Source: Stenotrophomonas maltophilia
Lineage (GTDB): Bacteria; Pseudomonadota; Gammaproteobacteria; Xanthomonadales; Xanthomonadaceae
Direction: 5' to 3'
DNA length: 64,000 nucleotides
Assembly (NCBI RefSeq): GCF_025642255.1
Contig: NZ_CP106759.1
Span: 2,631,501-2,695,500, forward strand
Shown: in pieces, positions 1 to 11,841 of the stretch
Numbering within the stretch: position 1 is the first letter of the stretch
How the letters are laid out: each line of letters begins with the position of its first letter
Program-made: the position numbers and the translations under genes
The notes under the pieces: model-generated
Databases searched by the model: none
Told to the model about the DNA's origin: nothing
The model's input: only the letters and a program-made list of their open reading frames with translations

Positions 1-1853
1 CGGTGGTGGCGATCACCGTCGTGCTGGCAGCGGTGTTCATCCCGTCCGCACTGCAGGGCGGTGCCGCCGGCGAAATCTACAAGCAGTTCGCGCTGACCAT
101 CGCCATCTCGATGGCGTTCTCGGCCTTCCTGGCGCTGGGCTTCACCCCGGCGCTGTGCGCGACCTTCCTGAAGCCGACGCACAACGACAACCCGAACATC
201 GTCTACCGCACCTTCAACAAGTACTACGACAAGATCAGCCACACCTACGTGGGCCACATCACCTCGGCGGTGCGCCATGCCCCGCGCTGGATGATCCTGT
301 TCGTGGTACTGACCGCGCTGTGCGGCTTCCTGTTCACGCGCATGCCGGGCAGCTTCCTGCCGGAAGAAGACCAGGGCTATGCGCTGGCGATCGTGCAGCT
401 GCCCCCGGGCTCGACCAAGGGCCAGACCAACGAGGTGTTCGCGCAGATGCGCGGCATTCTGGAAAAGCAGGATGGCTTTGAAGGCATGCTGCAGGTGGCC
501 GGCTTCAGCTTCGTCGGTTCCGGCGAGAACGTGGGCATGGGCTTCATCCGCCTGAAGCCGTGGGAAGAACGCGAGTTCACCGCGCCGGAGTTCATCCAGA
601 ACATGAACGGCGCGTTCTACGGCATCAAGGAAGCGCAGATCTTCGTGGTCAACCTGCCGACAGTGCAGGGCCTGGGCCAGTTCGGTGGCTTCGACATGTG
701 GCTGCAGGACCGTAGTGGTGCCGGCTACGAGCAGCTGACGCAGGCCCGCAACATCCTGCTTGGCCAGGCGGCGCAGAAGCCTGAAGCACTGGTTGGCGTG
801 CGTCCGAACGGCCTGGAGAACGCTCCGCAGCTGCAGCTGCACGTGGATCGCGTGCAGGCGCAGTCGATGGGCATGTCGGTGTCGGACGTGTACAGCACCA
901 TCCAGCTGATGCTGGCGCCGGTGTACGTCAACGACTTCTTCTACGAAGGCCGCATCAAGCGCGTGACCATGCAGGCCGATGGCCCGTACCGCACCGGCCA
1001 GGAGTCGCTGAAGAGCTTCTACAGCCCCTCCAGCCTGACCACCAACGCCGACGGCACCAACGCGATGATCCCGCTGAGCACCGTGGTCAAGTCCGAATGG
1101 GTGTCCGCATCGCCGTCACTGAGCCGCTACAACGGCTATTCGGCGATCAACATCGTCGGCTCGCAGGCGCCGGGCACCAGCTCGGGTGAGGCGATGCAGA
1201 CCATGGAGAGCATCGTCAACAACGACCTGCCGGCCGGCTTCGGCTACGACTGGTCGGGCATGTCCTACCAGGAAATCCTGGCCGGCAACGCAGCGACGCT
1301 GCTGCTGGTGCTGTCCATCGTGGTGGTGTTCCTGTGCCTGGCGGCGCTGTATGAAAGCTGGTCGATCCCGGTAGCGGTGCTGCTGGTGGTGCCACTGGGC
1401 GTGCTCGGTGCCATCGGCCTGTCGATGATGCGTGGCCTGCCGAACGACCTGTTCTTCAAGATCGGCCTCATCACCGTTATCGGCCTGGCGGCGAAGAATG
1501 CGATCCTGATCGTGGAGTTCGCGGTGGAGCAGCGTGCAGCGGGCAAGAACCTGCGCGATGCCACCATCGAGGCGGCACGCCTGCGCTTCCGCCCGATCCT
1601 GATGACGTCCTTCGCGTTCATCATGGGCGTGATCCCGATGGCGATCTCCAGCGGCGCCGGCGCCAACTCCCGTCACGCCATCGGTACCGGCGTGATCGGC
1701 GGCATGCTGTTCGCCACCCTGCTCGGCCTGCTGATGATCCCGGTCTTCTTCGTGGTCGTGCGGCGCATGCTCGGCGACAAGCTGGACGAGCCGTCGAAGG
1801 AATTCCTCAGCCGCCAGCGTGAGGGCGAAGCAGCGCATCGTCCGGATCGCTGA
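1..1853 (+). CDS. RND efflux pump inner-membrane subunit (AcrB/HAE1 family), 5'-truncated
   Basis: The C-terminal 617 or so residues of a drug/proton antiporter that works with a periplasmic adaptor and an outer-membrane channel. The reading frame is open to the window edge (first whole codon at base 3), so the N-terminal part lies outside. Visible are the second periplasmic porter/docking half (with a GQFGGFD-like stretch), then the C-terminal membrane helices, including the AAKNAILIVEFA helix typical of HAE1 pumps and the RPILMTS loop. No outer-membrane factor gene follows; a strong terminator does. This argues against SmeE-type operons that carry their own channel gene, but the particular Sme pump cannot be named from this fragment. 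Confidence 0.93.
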   Translation, partial: VVAITVVLAAVFIPSALQGGAAGEIYKQFALTIAISMAFSAFLALGFTPALCATFLKPTHNDNPNIVYRTFNKYYDKISHTYVGHITSAVRHAPRWMILFVVLTALCGFLFTRMPGSFLPEEDQGYALAIVQLPPGSTKGQTNEVFAQMRGILEKQDGFEGMLQVAGFSFVGSGENVGMGFIRLKPWEEREFTAPEFIQNMNGAFYGIKEAQIFVVNLPTVQGLGQFGGFDMWLQDRSGAGYEQLTQARNILLGQAAQKPEALVGVRPNGLENAPQLQLHVDRVQAQSMGMSVSDVYSTIQLMLAPVYVNDFFYEGRIKRVTMQADGPYRTGQESLKSFYSPSSLTTNADGTNAMIPLSTVVKSEWVSASPSLSRYNGYSAINIVGSQAPGTSSGEAMQTMESIVNNDLPAGFGYDWSGMSYQEILAGNAATLLLVLSIVVVFLCLAALYESWSIPVAVLLVVPLGVLGAIGLSMMRGLPNDLFFKIGLITVIGLAAKNAILIVEFAVEQRAAGKNLRDATIEAARLRFRPILMTSFAFIMGVIPMAISSGAGANSRHAIGTGVIGGMLFATLLGLLMIPVFFVVVRRMLGDKLDEPSKEFLSRQREGEAAHRPDR

Positions 1854-1874
1854 TCCACCCTGCGCTGCAACGAA

Positions 1875-1905
1875 AAGGCCCCGGAGCGATCCGGGGCCTT
1901 TTTTG
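1875..1905 (+). terminator. Rho-independent terminator after the RND gene
   Basis: A perfect 10-bp stem (AAGGCCCCGG / CCGGGGCCTT) with a 6-nt loop is followed by a run of T. It starts 21 bp past the pump stop codon. Confidence 0.93.
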
Positions 1906-1932
1906 TTTATCGCGGGGGGATGCCAGAGCAGA

Positions 1933-2220
1933 TCAGCGCAGCAGCGCGACCGCCACGCACACCGCCAGCAGAACCAGCGCGGCCCATTGCATGGGTACGA
2001 AGAAGAAGTGGTGGGGCGCAGTTTCCCCTTTCTGCCGGGGAGTACGGTTGAGCCACAAGCCCAGCAGCACGTTCACGGTTGCACCAATGCCTGCCCCCAG
2101 CAGCACCTGGGGCAGCGGGATGTTGCCCCGGGGGCCATCGTGCGGGAAGAGGTAAGCCAGCAGCAGGATCGCTGCGATCGGCGTCACCAGTGTCAGGATT
2201 CCCCAACCTCGATAGATCAT
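1933..2220 (-). CDS. Small hydrophobic membrane protein, unknown function
   Basis: 95 residues with about three predicted membrane segments: an N-terminal one near residues 8-25, one around 37-55 and a C-terminal one around 75-94. A short charged/His-Phe-rich connector lies between the second and third. I recognise no catalytic motif or named family. It reads toward the pump gene's terminator, which is bidirectional enough to serve both. It lies downstream of the acyl-CoA dehydrogenase on the same strand, separated by about 125 bp with a stable hairpin, so it probably has its own promoter. Confidence 0.6.
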   Translation of the reverse strand: MIYRGWGILTLVTPIAAILLLAYLFPHDGPRGNIPLPQVLLGAGIGATVNVLLGLWLNRTPRQKGETAPHHFFFVPMQWAALVLLAVCVAVALLR

Positions 2221-2308
2221 CTCTGCAGAACCTGTAAAAAAGGCCCTGCATTGGAACAGATCGGCATCGCCCGACCAACAGGCCCGTGCATGCAGGGCAT
2301 GGATCTAC

Positions 2309-2339
2309 CGGCTGCGCCGCTGTTGCAGCGGCGCAGCCG
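2309..2339. terminator. 13-bp hairpin downstream of the acyl-CoA dehydrogenase
   Basis: CGGCTGCGCCGCT and its exact reverse complement are separated by a 5-nt loop, 7 bp beyond the dehydrogenase stop codon on the minus strand. No T-run follows in either direction, so this may stabilise the 3' end or assist termination rather than act as a classical intrinsic terminator. Confidence 0.6.
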
Positions 2340-2346
2340 TTTCGAC

Positions 2347-3495
2347 TCAGCGCAGCCCGGTCTCGTTGCGGGCGATCACCAGGCGCTGGATCTCCGAGGT
2401 GCCCTCGTAGATCTCGGTGATCTTGGCATCGCGGAAGTAGCGCTCCAGCGGCATTTCCTTGGAGTAGCCCATGCCACCATGGATCTGCACGGCCTGGTGG
2501 GTGATCCACATCGCCGCTTCCGACGCCGTCAGCTTGGCGATGGCCGCTTCATTGCTGAAACGCTTGCCCTGGCCCTTCACCCATGCCGCGCGCAGCGTCA
2601 GCAGCAGGGCTGCGTCCAGCTTGCACTTCATGTCGGCGATCTTGGCCTGGGTCATCTGGAAAGTACCGATCGGCGCGCCAAACGCCTTGCGCTCCTTCAC
2701 ATACTCCAGCGTCGCTTCATAAGCGGCACGGGCGATGCCGATGGCCTGCGATGCGATGCCGATGCGCCCGGCATCGAGCACGCCCATGGCGATCTTGAAG
2801 CCCTCGCCCTCCTGGCCCAGCACGTCTTCCGGCTGGGCGACGTAATCGTTGAATTCGATCTCGCAGGTCGCCGAGGCACGGATGCCCAGCTTCGGCTCGG
2901 TCTTGCCACGGCCGAAGCCGGCCTTTTCGGTGTCGACCAGGAAAGCCGTGATGCCACGCGCGCCCTTGTCCGGCTCGCTCATCGCGAACAACACGATGTA
3001 CCGGGCCACCGGGCCGGAGGTGATCCAGCTCTTCTTGCCGTTGATGACGTAGGTGCCGTCGGCCTGCTTGACCGCGCGGCAACGCATGGCGGTCGCATCC
3101 GAACCGGACTGCGGCTCGGTCAGGGCGAATGCACCGATGGCCTCGCCCTCCGCGATGGCGCGCACGTACTTCTGCTTCTGCTCCTCGCTGCCGTGGGTCA
3201 GGATGCCGTTGCAGAACAGCGAATTGTTGACCGACATGATGGTCGAATGGGCCGCGTCGCCAGCGGCGACCTCCACCATCGCCAGCACATACGCGATCGG
3301 ATCCATGCCGGCGCCGCCGTATTCGGTCGGTACCTCGATGCCCATCAGGCCGTTCTCGCCCAGCAGGCGGATGTTCTCCAGCGGGAACTCGCCGGTACGG
3401 TCATGATGCTCCGCGCTCGGGGCGATCTTCTCCTGCGCGATGCGCCGCGCCACGTCCTGCAGCATCAACTGCTCTTCAGTAAAGCTGAAATCCAC
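2347..3495 (-). CDS. Acyl-CoA dehydrogenase
   Basis: FAD enzyme that oxidises acyl-CoA to trans-2-enoyl-CoA and passes electrons to ETF. The 382-residue length is typical of the short/branched-chain class. In order: N-terminal helical domain (EEQLMLQDVARRIAQEKI), middle beta domain with FALTEPQSGSD and the W-I-T-S motif, and a C-terminal helical domain ending with YEGTSEIQRL, where the catalytic Glu usually sits. I chose the GTG at 3495 (VDFSFTEEQL) because a GGGAGGG ribosome site lies 4 nt upstream; the frame is open further upstream but that extension has no family character. Substrate chain length cannot be read from sequence. Divergent from the ArsR-methyltransferase gene. Confidence 0.93.
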   Translation of the reverse strand: MDFSFTEEQLMLQDVARRIAQEKIAPSAEHHDRTGEFPLENIRLLGENGLMGIEVPTEYGGAGMDPIAYVLAMVEVAAGDAAHSTIMSVNNSLFCNGILTHGSEEQKQKYVRAIAEGEAIGAFALTEPQSGSDATAMRCRAVKQADGTYVINGKKSWITSGPVARYIVLFAMSEPDKGARGITAFLVDTEKAGFGRGKTEPKLGIRASATCEIEFNDYVAQPEDVLGQEGEGFKIAMGVLDAGRIGIASQAIGIARAAYEATLEYVKERKAFGAPIGTFQMTQAKIADMKCKLDAALLLTLRAAWVKGQGKRFSNEAAIAKLTASEAAMWITHQAVQIHGGMGYSKEMPLERYFRDAKITEIYEGTSEIQRLVIARNETGLR

Positions 3496-3613
3496 AACAC
3501 CCTCCCGGGTACATGAGGTTATGGCCGCGCAGCGCGCGCCCAGGTGTGCCGATTGTACCGGGGCCCGGGGAGTTTCCATACGCCACCGACTTGACCACGG
3601 CGGCCGATCCAGC

Positions 3614-3647
3614 GAATATATCTCTATATCGCGATAGGTAGATATTC
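3614..3647 (+). promoter_or_regulatory. Palindromic operator immediately before the ArsR-methyltransferase gene
   Basis: An AT-rich stretch in GC-rich surroundings. A perfect 10-bp palindrome, TATCGCGATA (3627-3636), is flanked by outer arms GAATAT (3614) and ATATTC (3642), and ends at the start codon. Position and symmetry fit autoregulation by the encoded ArsR-type dimer. SahR regulators of the methionine cycle in Proteobacteria use similar ATATC/GATAT-rich operators; this link is inferred. Confidence 0.6.
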
Positions 3648-4577
3648 ATGGATCTGGAAGACTGGTCAACCCGCCTGAAGGTGTTCGCCGATGCGACGCG
3701 GGTGCGCCTGCTGGCGCTGCTGGAGCAGGAAGAGCTGACCGTGGCCGAGCTTTCGGCGATCACCCGGCTGGCCCAGCCGCGCGTGTCCACTCACCTGGCG
3801 CGCCTGAAGGAAGCGGGCCTGGTCCGCGACCGCCGCGCCGGCGTGTCGGCCTACTACCGCTTCGACGAAGCGCAGCTGGATCCGGCGCAGCGCGCATTGT
3901 GGCATGCCTTGAGCAACGGAAGCGACGATCCACTGCTGCGACAGGACGCTGAACGGGTCGCCGCCGTGCTGGCCAGCCGCGCCGCGGACCAGAACTGGGC
4001 CGACAGCGTGGCCGGCGACATGGAACGTCACTATTCTCCGGGCCGCACCTGGGAGGCGCTGGCGCGTACCGCCCTGCCCCTGTTGGAAACCGGCGACGTG
4101 CTCGATATCGCGTCCGGCGACGGCGTGCTGGCCGAACTGGTGGCACCGCATGCCAAGCGCTACATCTGCATCGACACCAGCGCGCGCGTGGTGGCCGCTG
4201 CCAGTGAACGCCTGCGCCGCCTGCCCAATGTGGAAGTGCGCGAGGGTGACATGCATGCCCTGCCCTTCAAGGACCGCAGCTTCGACCTGGTGGTGCTGAT
4301 GCACGCACTGACCTACGCCAGCAAGCCGGCGCAGGCCGTCACCGAAGCCGCGCGCGTGCTGCGCCCGGGCGGCCGCCTGCTGCTGTGCAGCCTGGCGCGC
4401 CACGAACACAAGGCAGCGGTGGAAGCCTATGGTCACGTCAACCTGGGTTTCAGCGACAAGGAACTGAAGAAGTTCGTCGACAAGGCCGGCCTGCAGGTTT
4501 CCAGCCTGGAGACGGTCACCCGCGAGAAGCGGCCGCCGCACTTCGAAGTGATCTCGCTGATCGCCAACAAGCCCTGA
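3648..4577 (+). CDS. ArsR-family regulator fused to a SAM-dependent methyltransferase domain (SahR-like)
   Basis: 309 residues. Residues about 1-85 are an ArsR winged helix ([13 protein letters not shown], then [25 protein letters not shown]) without the Cys pairs of metal-sensing ArsR proteins. From about residue 120 a class I methyltransferase fold follows: [16 protein letters not shown] is motif [21 protein letters not shown] motif II/III, and [14 protein letters not shown] a later strand. Such fusions occur in the SahR group, which senses S-adenosylhomocysteine and controls methionine recycling. Here the methyltransferase fold may be the ligand-binding sensor rather than an enzyme (inference). 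It lies 13 bp upstream of the methionine synthase genes, with an operator at its own start. Confidence 0.85.
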   Translation: MDLEDWSTRLKVFADATRVRLLALLEQEELTVAELSAITRLAQPRVSTHLARLKEAGLVRDRRAGVSAYYRFDEAQLDPAQRALWHALSNGSDDPLLRQDAERVAAVLASRAADQNWADSVAGDMERHYSPGRTWEALARTALPLLETGDVLDIASGDGVLAELVAPHAKRYICIDTSARVVAAASERLRRLPNVEVREGDMHALPFKDRSFDLVVLMHALTYASKPAQAVTEAARVLRPGGRLLLCSLARHEHKAAVEAYGHVNLGFSDKELKKFVDKAGLQVSSLETVTREKRPPHFEVISLIANKP

Positions 4578-4590
4578 GTCCGAAATCATC

Positions 4591-5682
4591 ATGCCCGTCC
4601 TGCCCTGGTTGCACCCCGAACGTGCCAATGCCCTGCTGGGCGCGCTGCGCGAGCGGATCCTGATCATCGACGGAGCGATGGGCACGATGATCCAGCGCCA
4701 TGGCCTGCAGGAAGGCGACTACCGCGGTGAGCGTTTCGCCGATGGCTACGATCACCTGCACGGGCCGGGCTGCGACCACGCCGCGCCGCAGGGCCACGAT
4801 CTGAAGGGCAACAACGACCTGTTGCTGCTCACCCGGCCGCAGGTCATCGCCGACATCCACACCGCCTACCTGGAAGCCGGCGCGGACCTGGTGGAAACCA
4901 ATACCTTCAACGCCACCTCGGTCAGCCAGGCCGACTACCACCTCGAGCATCTGGTGTACGAACTGAACAAGGCCGGCGCCGCCGTGGCCCGCGCCTGCTG
5001 CGATGCCGTTGAAGCCACCACGCCCGGCAAGCCGCGCTTCGTGATCGGCGTGCTTGGCCCCACCAGCCGCACCGCATCGATCAGTCCCGACGTCAACGAT
5101 CCGGGCTTCCGCAACACCAGTTTCGATGAGCTGCGCGACACCTACCGCGAAGCCATCGATGGCCTGATCGACGGCGGCGCGGACACCCTCATGGTCGAAA
5201 CCATCTTCGACACGCTCAACGCCAAGGCGGCGCTGTATGCGGTGGAGGAAGCCTTCGATGCGCGCGGTGCGCGCCTGCCGGTGATGATCTCCGGCACGAT
5301 CACCGATGCCTCCGGCCGCACCCTGTCCGGCCAGACCGCCGAAGCCTTCCACGCCTCGCTGGCACACGCGCGGCCCCTGTCGATCGGCCTGAACTGCGCG
5401 CTGGGTGCCGATGCGATGCGCCCGCATGTCGAAACGCTGTCGCAGGTTGCCGACTGCCATGTCAGCGCGCATCCCAATGCCGGCCTGCCCAATGCCTTCG
5501 GCGAGTATGACGAGACCCCCGAAGAAATGGCGGCGACCCTGCGCGGTTTCGCGCGCGATGGCCTGCTCAACCTGGTCGGCGGCTGCTGCGGGTCCACCCC
5601 CGACCACATCCGTGCCATCGCCCAGGCGGTGGCCGGCCTGCCACCGCGTGTCCTGCCGGACCGCCAGGACCAGGCGGCATGA
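4591..5682 (+). CDS. metH: Homocysteine-binding half of cobalamin-dependent methionine synthase (split MetH, N-terminal part)
   Basis: 363 residues matching the first module of MetH. This is a zinc-dependent barrel that activates homocysteine and receives the methyl group from methylcobalamin. The start has [11 protein letters not shown], and the three zinc ligands are visible: Cys269 (GLNCALG) and Cys332-Cys333 ([11 protein letters not shown]). It ends where the folate module would begin in a one-piece MetH. The rest of the enzyme is encoded by the next gene, 57 bp downstream, so the two proteins must associate. It follows the ArsR-methyltransferase by 13 bp with no clear ribosome site, which suggests translational coupling. 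Confidence 0.93.
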   Translation: MPVLPWLHPERANALLGALRERILIIDGAMGTMIQRHGLQEGDYRGERFADGYDHLHGPGCDHAAPQGHDLKGNNDLLLLTRPQVIADIHTAYLEAGADLVETNTFNATSVSQADYHLEHLVYELNKAGAAVARACCDAVEATTPGKPRFVIGVLGPTSRTASISPDVNDPGFRNTSFDELRDTYREAIDGLIDGGADTLMVETIFDTLNAKAALYAVEEAFDARGARLPVMISGTITDASGRTLSGQTAEAFHASLAHARPLSIGLNCALGADAMRPHVETLSQVADCHVSAHPNAGLPNAFGEYDETPEEMAATLRGFARDGLLNLVGGCCGSTPDHIRAIAQAVAGLPPRVLPDRQDQAA

Positions 5683-5726
5683 ACGTCGCCGCCACCGTTC
5701 CGCACTTCCCGCCCTGCCGTTGCTGA
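5679..5726 (+). other. 15-codon mini-ORF bridging the two metH genes
   Basis: An ATG overlaps the first metH stop codon (ATGA) and opens a 15-codon frame that ends 13 nt before the second metH start. The second metH has no evident Shine-Dalgarno sequence, so re-initiation through this mini-ORF could deliver ribosomes to it. This is inference from arrangement only; it may be chance. Confidence 0.3.
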
Positions 5727-5739
5727 GCCACTGCCTGCC

Positions 5740-8424
<2,685 letters not shown>

Positions 8425-8438
8425 ACCGCGCAGAAACA

Positions 8439-8465
8439 GCAACGCCGGGCATTGCCCGGCGTTGC
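8439..8465. terminator. Hairpin between convergent metH and the DUF2058 gene
   Basis: A perfect 12-bp stem (GCAACGCCGGGC with its complement) around a 3-nt loop, placed between two converging genes. There is no strong T-run on either side, so its strength as an intrinsic terminator is uncertain. Confidence 0.65.
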
Positions 8466-8484
8466 CGATCACTGCGGTGCAGGC

Positions 8485-9153
8485 TTACCAGACCAGGTCA
8501 TCCGGCACCTGGTACTGCGGATCGGCGTAGGGATCGTCCTCGGCCGGGGCATCCGGATCGACCTTCAGCGCCACCGAGGCCGCGAACACGGCTTCGGCCT
8601 GGTTCAGCACCTCGGCGGTGACCAGCAGATAGCGGCCATTGAGCTGCACCACGCCCAGCTCGCCGGCATTGAGCGCGGTCAGCTGTGCCGCGGTGACATA
8701 GATCCGCTTGATCTTGCCGCCATACGGGAAGTGCCGCGCGATGTCGGCCGCCTCGTCATTCAGGCCCTTGTCCTTCAGCAGTTCTTCCAGCTTCGCCTTC
8801 GCCTCGCGGCGCTGGCGCGCTTCCTCCTGCTTCAGGCGCTCGGCTTCGATGCGCTCTTCCTTCTCCTTCTGCGCACGGATGGCATAGGCCTTGGCCAGAT
8901 CCATCTCCTCGGCACTGCGCGGCCTGCGCGGGCCCTGTCCACGGTGCTGCCCCGGCTTGCCCGGCGCACCACCGGGACCGCGACGCTCACCGGGCGTGTG
9001 CTCGCCCTTGCCTGCGCCCTGCGGCTTTCCATTGCCGTTGCCGCCCTTGCCCTGCGGGCGGCCATCACGGCGGGGGCCATCATTCTTGCGCTCGGGCTTG
9101 GGCGCGGGCTTGAAGCCCAGGCCCAGTAACTGGTCGCGGAGGGTATCGCTCAT
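8485..9153 (-). CDS. DUF2058 family protein
   Basis: 222 residues with the family architecture. It begins with SDTLRDQLLGLGFK. A low-complexity Gly/Lys/Pro/Arg-rich segment follows (about residues 20-80), then a charged coiled-coil-like region (AKAYAIRAQKEKEERIEAERLKQ), and a conserved C-terminal domain (HFPYGGKIKRIYV...GELGVVQLNGRYLLV). E. coli YaiL is related. Its basic disordered region suggests nucleic-acid or ribosome contact, but no function is established. It lies 15 bp downstream of slyX, as the last gene of the run. Confidence 0.85.
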   Translation of the reverse strand: MSDTLRDQLLGLGFKPAPKPERKNDGPRRDGRPQGKGGNGNGKPQGAGKGEHTPGERRGPGGAPGKPGQHRGQGPRRPRSAEEMDLAKAYAIRAQKEKEERIEAERLKQEEARQRREAKAKLEELLKDKGLNDEAADIARHFPYGGKIKRIYVTAAQLTALNAGELGVVQLNGRYLLVTAEVLNQAEAVFAASVALKVDPDAPAEDDPYADPQYQVPDDLVW

Positions 9154-9168
9154 AGATAAGGGTATGGA

Positions 9169-9408
9169 TCAGTAGTGCGGCGGCGGCGGTTCGCTCGCCG
9201 GATCGGAGGAATTCAGTGCGTTGCGGACCTTGCCCAGGTCTTCCAGCAGCACGCGCAGCACATCGGCGTTGCGGGTGCCCTGCATCCGCGCATCGGCCAG
9301 TGCGTCGCTCAGTTCGGCCAGCGCGTGTTCCTGGAAGGACACACGCATCTCCAGCTCGACCAGGCGCGCTTCCAGCGCCTGCTCGCGTTCGGTCGGCAGC
9401 TCAGACAT
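9169..9408 (-). CDS. slyX: SlyX family protein
   Basis: 79 residues, mostly one amphipathic coiled-coil helix ([25 protein letters not shown]), ending with the proline-rich PPPPHY tail characteristic of SlyX. Function is unknown; in E. coli it sits next to slyD, an FKBP-type isomerase. Here an FKBP gene lies two genes upstream. The start codon overlaps the end of ugd by 8 bp. Confidence 0.88.
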   Translation of the reverse strand: MSELPTEREQALEARLVELEMRVSFQEHALAELSDALADARMQGTRNADVLRVLLEDLGKVRNALNSSDPASEPPPPHY

Positions 9409-10744
9409 GCAGTGAACGCCCCCGGCCGATGCCGTAGTACGCCAGGCCCGCCGCTTCGACCTCGGCGGGGTCGTACAGGTTGCGGCCGTCGAACACGACC
9501 GCGTCCTTCAGCCGTTCGCGCAGCATCGAAAAATCAGGGCTGCGGAACTGCTTCCATTCGGTCACCACGATCAACGCATCGGCGCCCTGCAGCGCGTCAT
9601 CGGCGCTGTCACAGAACACCAGATCATCGCGCTCACCGAAGATGCGCTGCGCTTCGTGCATGGCTTCGGGGTCGAACGCACGTACGGTCGCCCCACCCTC
9701 CCACAGCTGCGCCAGCAGGCGGCGGCTGGAGGCCTCGCGCATGTCGTCGGTATTCGGCTTGAAGGCCAGCCCCCACACGGCGAACGTCCTGCCGCGCACG
9801 CCCTCGCCCTTGTCGTAGTGGCGCTGGACCAGGGCGAACAGGTGGCCCTTCTGCGCATCGTTGACCGCTTCCACCGCGTTCAGCAGCTTCGGCTCCAGGC
9901 CGCTCTGCTGGGCGGTGCGGGCCAGCGCCTGCACATCCTTGGGGAAACACGAGCCACCGTAACCGGCGCCCGGATAGATGAAATGCCAGCCGATGCGCGG
10001 GTCCGAGCCGATCCCCTGGCGGACCTGCTCGACGTCGGCGCCGACACGCTCGGCAATGTTGGCGATCTCGTTCATGAACGAAATCTTGGTCGCCAGCATC
10101 GCGTTGGCGGCGTACTTGGTCAGCTCGGCCGAGCGTACGTCCATCTCCACCACGCGGTCGTGGTTGCGGTTGAACGGTGCATACAGGCGACGCATCACCG
10201 CCACCGACTCGTCGCTGGTGGCACCGATGATGATGCGGTCCGGTCGCATGCAGTCGGCGACCGCGTCGCCTTCCTTCAGGAACTCCGGGTTGGAGACCAC
10301 ATCGAAGGCGATGTCGGCGCCGCGCGCCGCGAGTTCGTCGGTGATCGCTGCACGGACCTTGTCGGCGGTGCCGACCGGCACCGTCGACTTGTTGACCACC
10401 ACGGTCGGCACGCTCATGTGCCGGCCGATGGTGCGGGCCACGGCCAGCACGTACTGCAGGTCGGCGCTGCCATCCTCGTCCGGCGGTGTGCCCACGGCGA
10501 TGAACACCACCTGGCCATGCGCGATCGCCGCGGCCGCATCAGTGGTGAACGCCAGCCGCGCCGCAGCGTGGTTGGCCTTCACCATCGGCTCCAGGCCCGG
10601 CTCATAGATCGGGATGATGCCCTGGTTCAGGCCATCGACCTTGCCCTGGTCGATATCGACGCAGATCACCTGGTGGCCGACATCGGCCAGGCAGGTGCCC
10701 GTCACCAGGCCGACGTAACCGGTACCGAAAATCGCAACGCGCAT
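9401..10744 (-). CDS. ugd: UDP-glucose 6-dehydrogenase
   Basis: 447 residues; oxidises UDP-glucose to UDP-glucuronate with two NAD+, feeding polysaccharide and lipid A/LPS sugar synthesis. It has the N-terminal Rossmann motif GTGYVGL (residues 7-13), the middle dimer domain, and the catalytic cysteine Cys266 in YGGSCFPKD. The C-terminal UDP-binding domain has [17 protein letters not shown]. The gene lies 23 bp after the FKBP gene and overlaps slyX, so the minus-strand genes from 12429 to 8485 probably form one transcription unit. Confidence 0.96.
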   Translation of the reverse strand: MRVAIFGTGYVGLVTGTCLADVGHQVICVDIDQGKVDGLNQGIIPIYEPGLEPMVKANHAAARLAFTTDAAAAIAHGQVVFIAVGTPPDEDGSADLQYVLAVARTIGRHMSVPTVVVNKSTVPVGTADKVRAAITDELAARGADIAFDVVSNPEFLKEGDAVADCMRPDRIIIGATSDESVAVMRRLYAPFNRNHDRVVEMDVRSAELTKYAANAMLATKISFMNEIANIAERVGADVEQVRQGIGSDPRIGWHFIYPGAGYGGSCFPKDVQALARTAQQSGLEPKLLNAVEAVNDAQKGHLFALVQRHYDKGEGVRGRTFAVWGLAFKPNTDDMREASSRRLLAQLWEGGATVRAFDPEAMHEAQRIFGERDDLVFCDSADDALQGADALIVVTEWKQFRSPDFSMLRERLKDAVVFDGRNLYDPAEVEAAGLAYYGIGRGRSLHV

Positions 10745-10767
10745 GTCCGTGCAGGCTCCGTGGTGGC

Positions 10768-11745
10768 TTACGGCAGGACGCCCAGCAGTTCGACGTCGAA
10801 GGTCAGCGTGGCGTTCGGACCGATCGGGCCGCCCGGGGTGCCGTTCTCACCGTAGGCCAGCTCGCCCGGGATCCAGAAGCGGTACTTGGAGCCGACCGGC
10901 ATCAGCGCGACGCCTTCGGTCCAGCCCTTGATCACCTGGTCCAGGCCGAACTCGGCCGGGCCACGGCTGGCGGAGCTGTCAAAGACGGTGCCGTCGAGCA
11001 GCTTGCCTTCGTAGTTCACGCGCACCTTGCTGGTCGGCAGCGGACGCTCGCCGCTGCCCGGGCGGATCACCTGGTACTGCAGCCCCGAGGCCGTGGTCAC
11101 CACGCCCGGCTGGGTCTTGTTCTTGGCCAGGAATGCGTTGCCTTCCTGACGGTTGGTCTGTGCAGCCTGGGCAGCCTTGGCCTGCATTTCGGCCTGCTTG
11201 GCGCCCATGAACGCCTGGATGGTGGCCGTGGCGTCAGCCTCGGTCATCTTCGGCTGGCCCTTGCTCAGACCAGTGCTGATTGCGTCAAACAGCGACGCAA
11301 CGTCAATGTCGTCCTTCAGCTGTGCCAGCGACGGACCCACCGAGTAGGAGCCGATCATCTGTGCGACCTTCACCCGATCGACCTTCGGCGGCTGAGAGCC
11401 CGGCGCAACGCCCGGCACCTGCTGGCCGCTGCGGGCCATCACGACCTGGCGCAGGGCGGCATCGGTGGCCTTGGCCTGCTCCTGGGTGATCTGCGGCTGC
11501 AGGCCTTCGAACGAACGCTCCACGGCCGTGCGCAGGGCAGCGACGTCGATTTCATCGGCGATCGGGGTGAACGACTTGGCGACATCCAGGCCGATGGCGT
11601 AACCGAGCTTCTGCTTGGGGGAATTCAAGGTTGCGGTCTCCTTGGCGGCTGCGGGGGCCGCCGGTTGTTGCGACAGAGCGACACCCGAAGTGCCCATCGC
11701 CAGAATCAGAACCGACGCCGCTGCGCCGCGCATTCCCATCTTCAT
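10768..11745 (-). CDS. Periplasmic FKBP-type peptidyl-prolyl isomerase (FkpA/Mip-like) with duplicated N-domain
   Basis: 325 residues from the chosen ATG at 11745, which has AGGA 9 nt upstream; an in-frame ATG at 11754 is too close to that site. A signal peptide ([18 protein letters not shown]...) is followed by two copies of the helical FKBP N-terminal dimerisation module ([14 protein letters not shown]... near residues 43-100 and [15 protein letters not shown]... near 125-190). A long alpha-helix and a C-terminal FKBP domain ([18 protein letters not shown], ending FDVELLGVL) come last. Mip/FkpA proteins normally have one N-module, so this one is enlarged. It catalyses proline isomerisation and acts as an envelope chaperone. 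Confidence 0.92.
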   Translation of the reverse strand: MKMGMRGAAASVLILAMGTSGVALSQQPAAPAAAKETATLNSPKQKLGYAIGLDVAKSFTPIADEIDVAALRTAVERSFEGLQPQITQEQAKATDAALRQVVMARSGQQVPGVAPGSQPPKVDRVKVAQMIGSYSVGPSLAQLKDDIDVASLFDAISTGLSKGQPKMTEADATATIQAFMGAKQAEMQAKAAQAAQTNRQEGNAFLAKNKTQPGVVTTASGLQYQVIRPGSGERPLPTSKVRVNYEGKLLDGTVFDSSASRGPAEFGLDQVIKGWTEGVALMPVGSKYRFWIPGELAYGENGTPGGPIGPNATLTFDVELLGVLP

Positions 11746-11841
11746 TCGCTGCATTCCTGGAAGTGACTGGGCGCCGACGTCGGCGCGAAAAGAAGCATTG
11801 TCGCACGCATGCCGTCGATGTCGAGGCATCCGTGCCGGATA

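Noticed and set aside
1819-3516. 565-codon plus-strand open frame across the acyl-CoA dehydrogenase gene
   Set aside because: Runs through the RND terminator and antisense to a clear dehydrogenase; composition is typical of a shadow.
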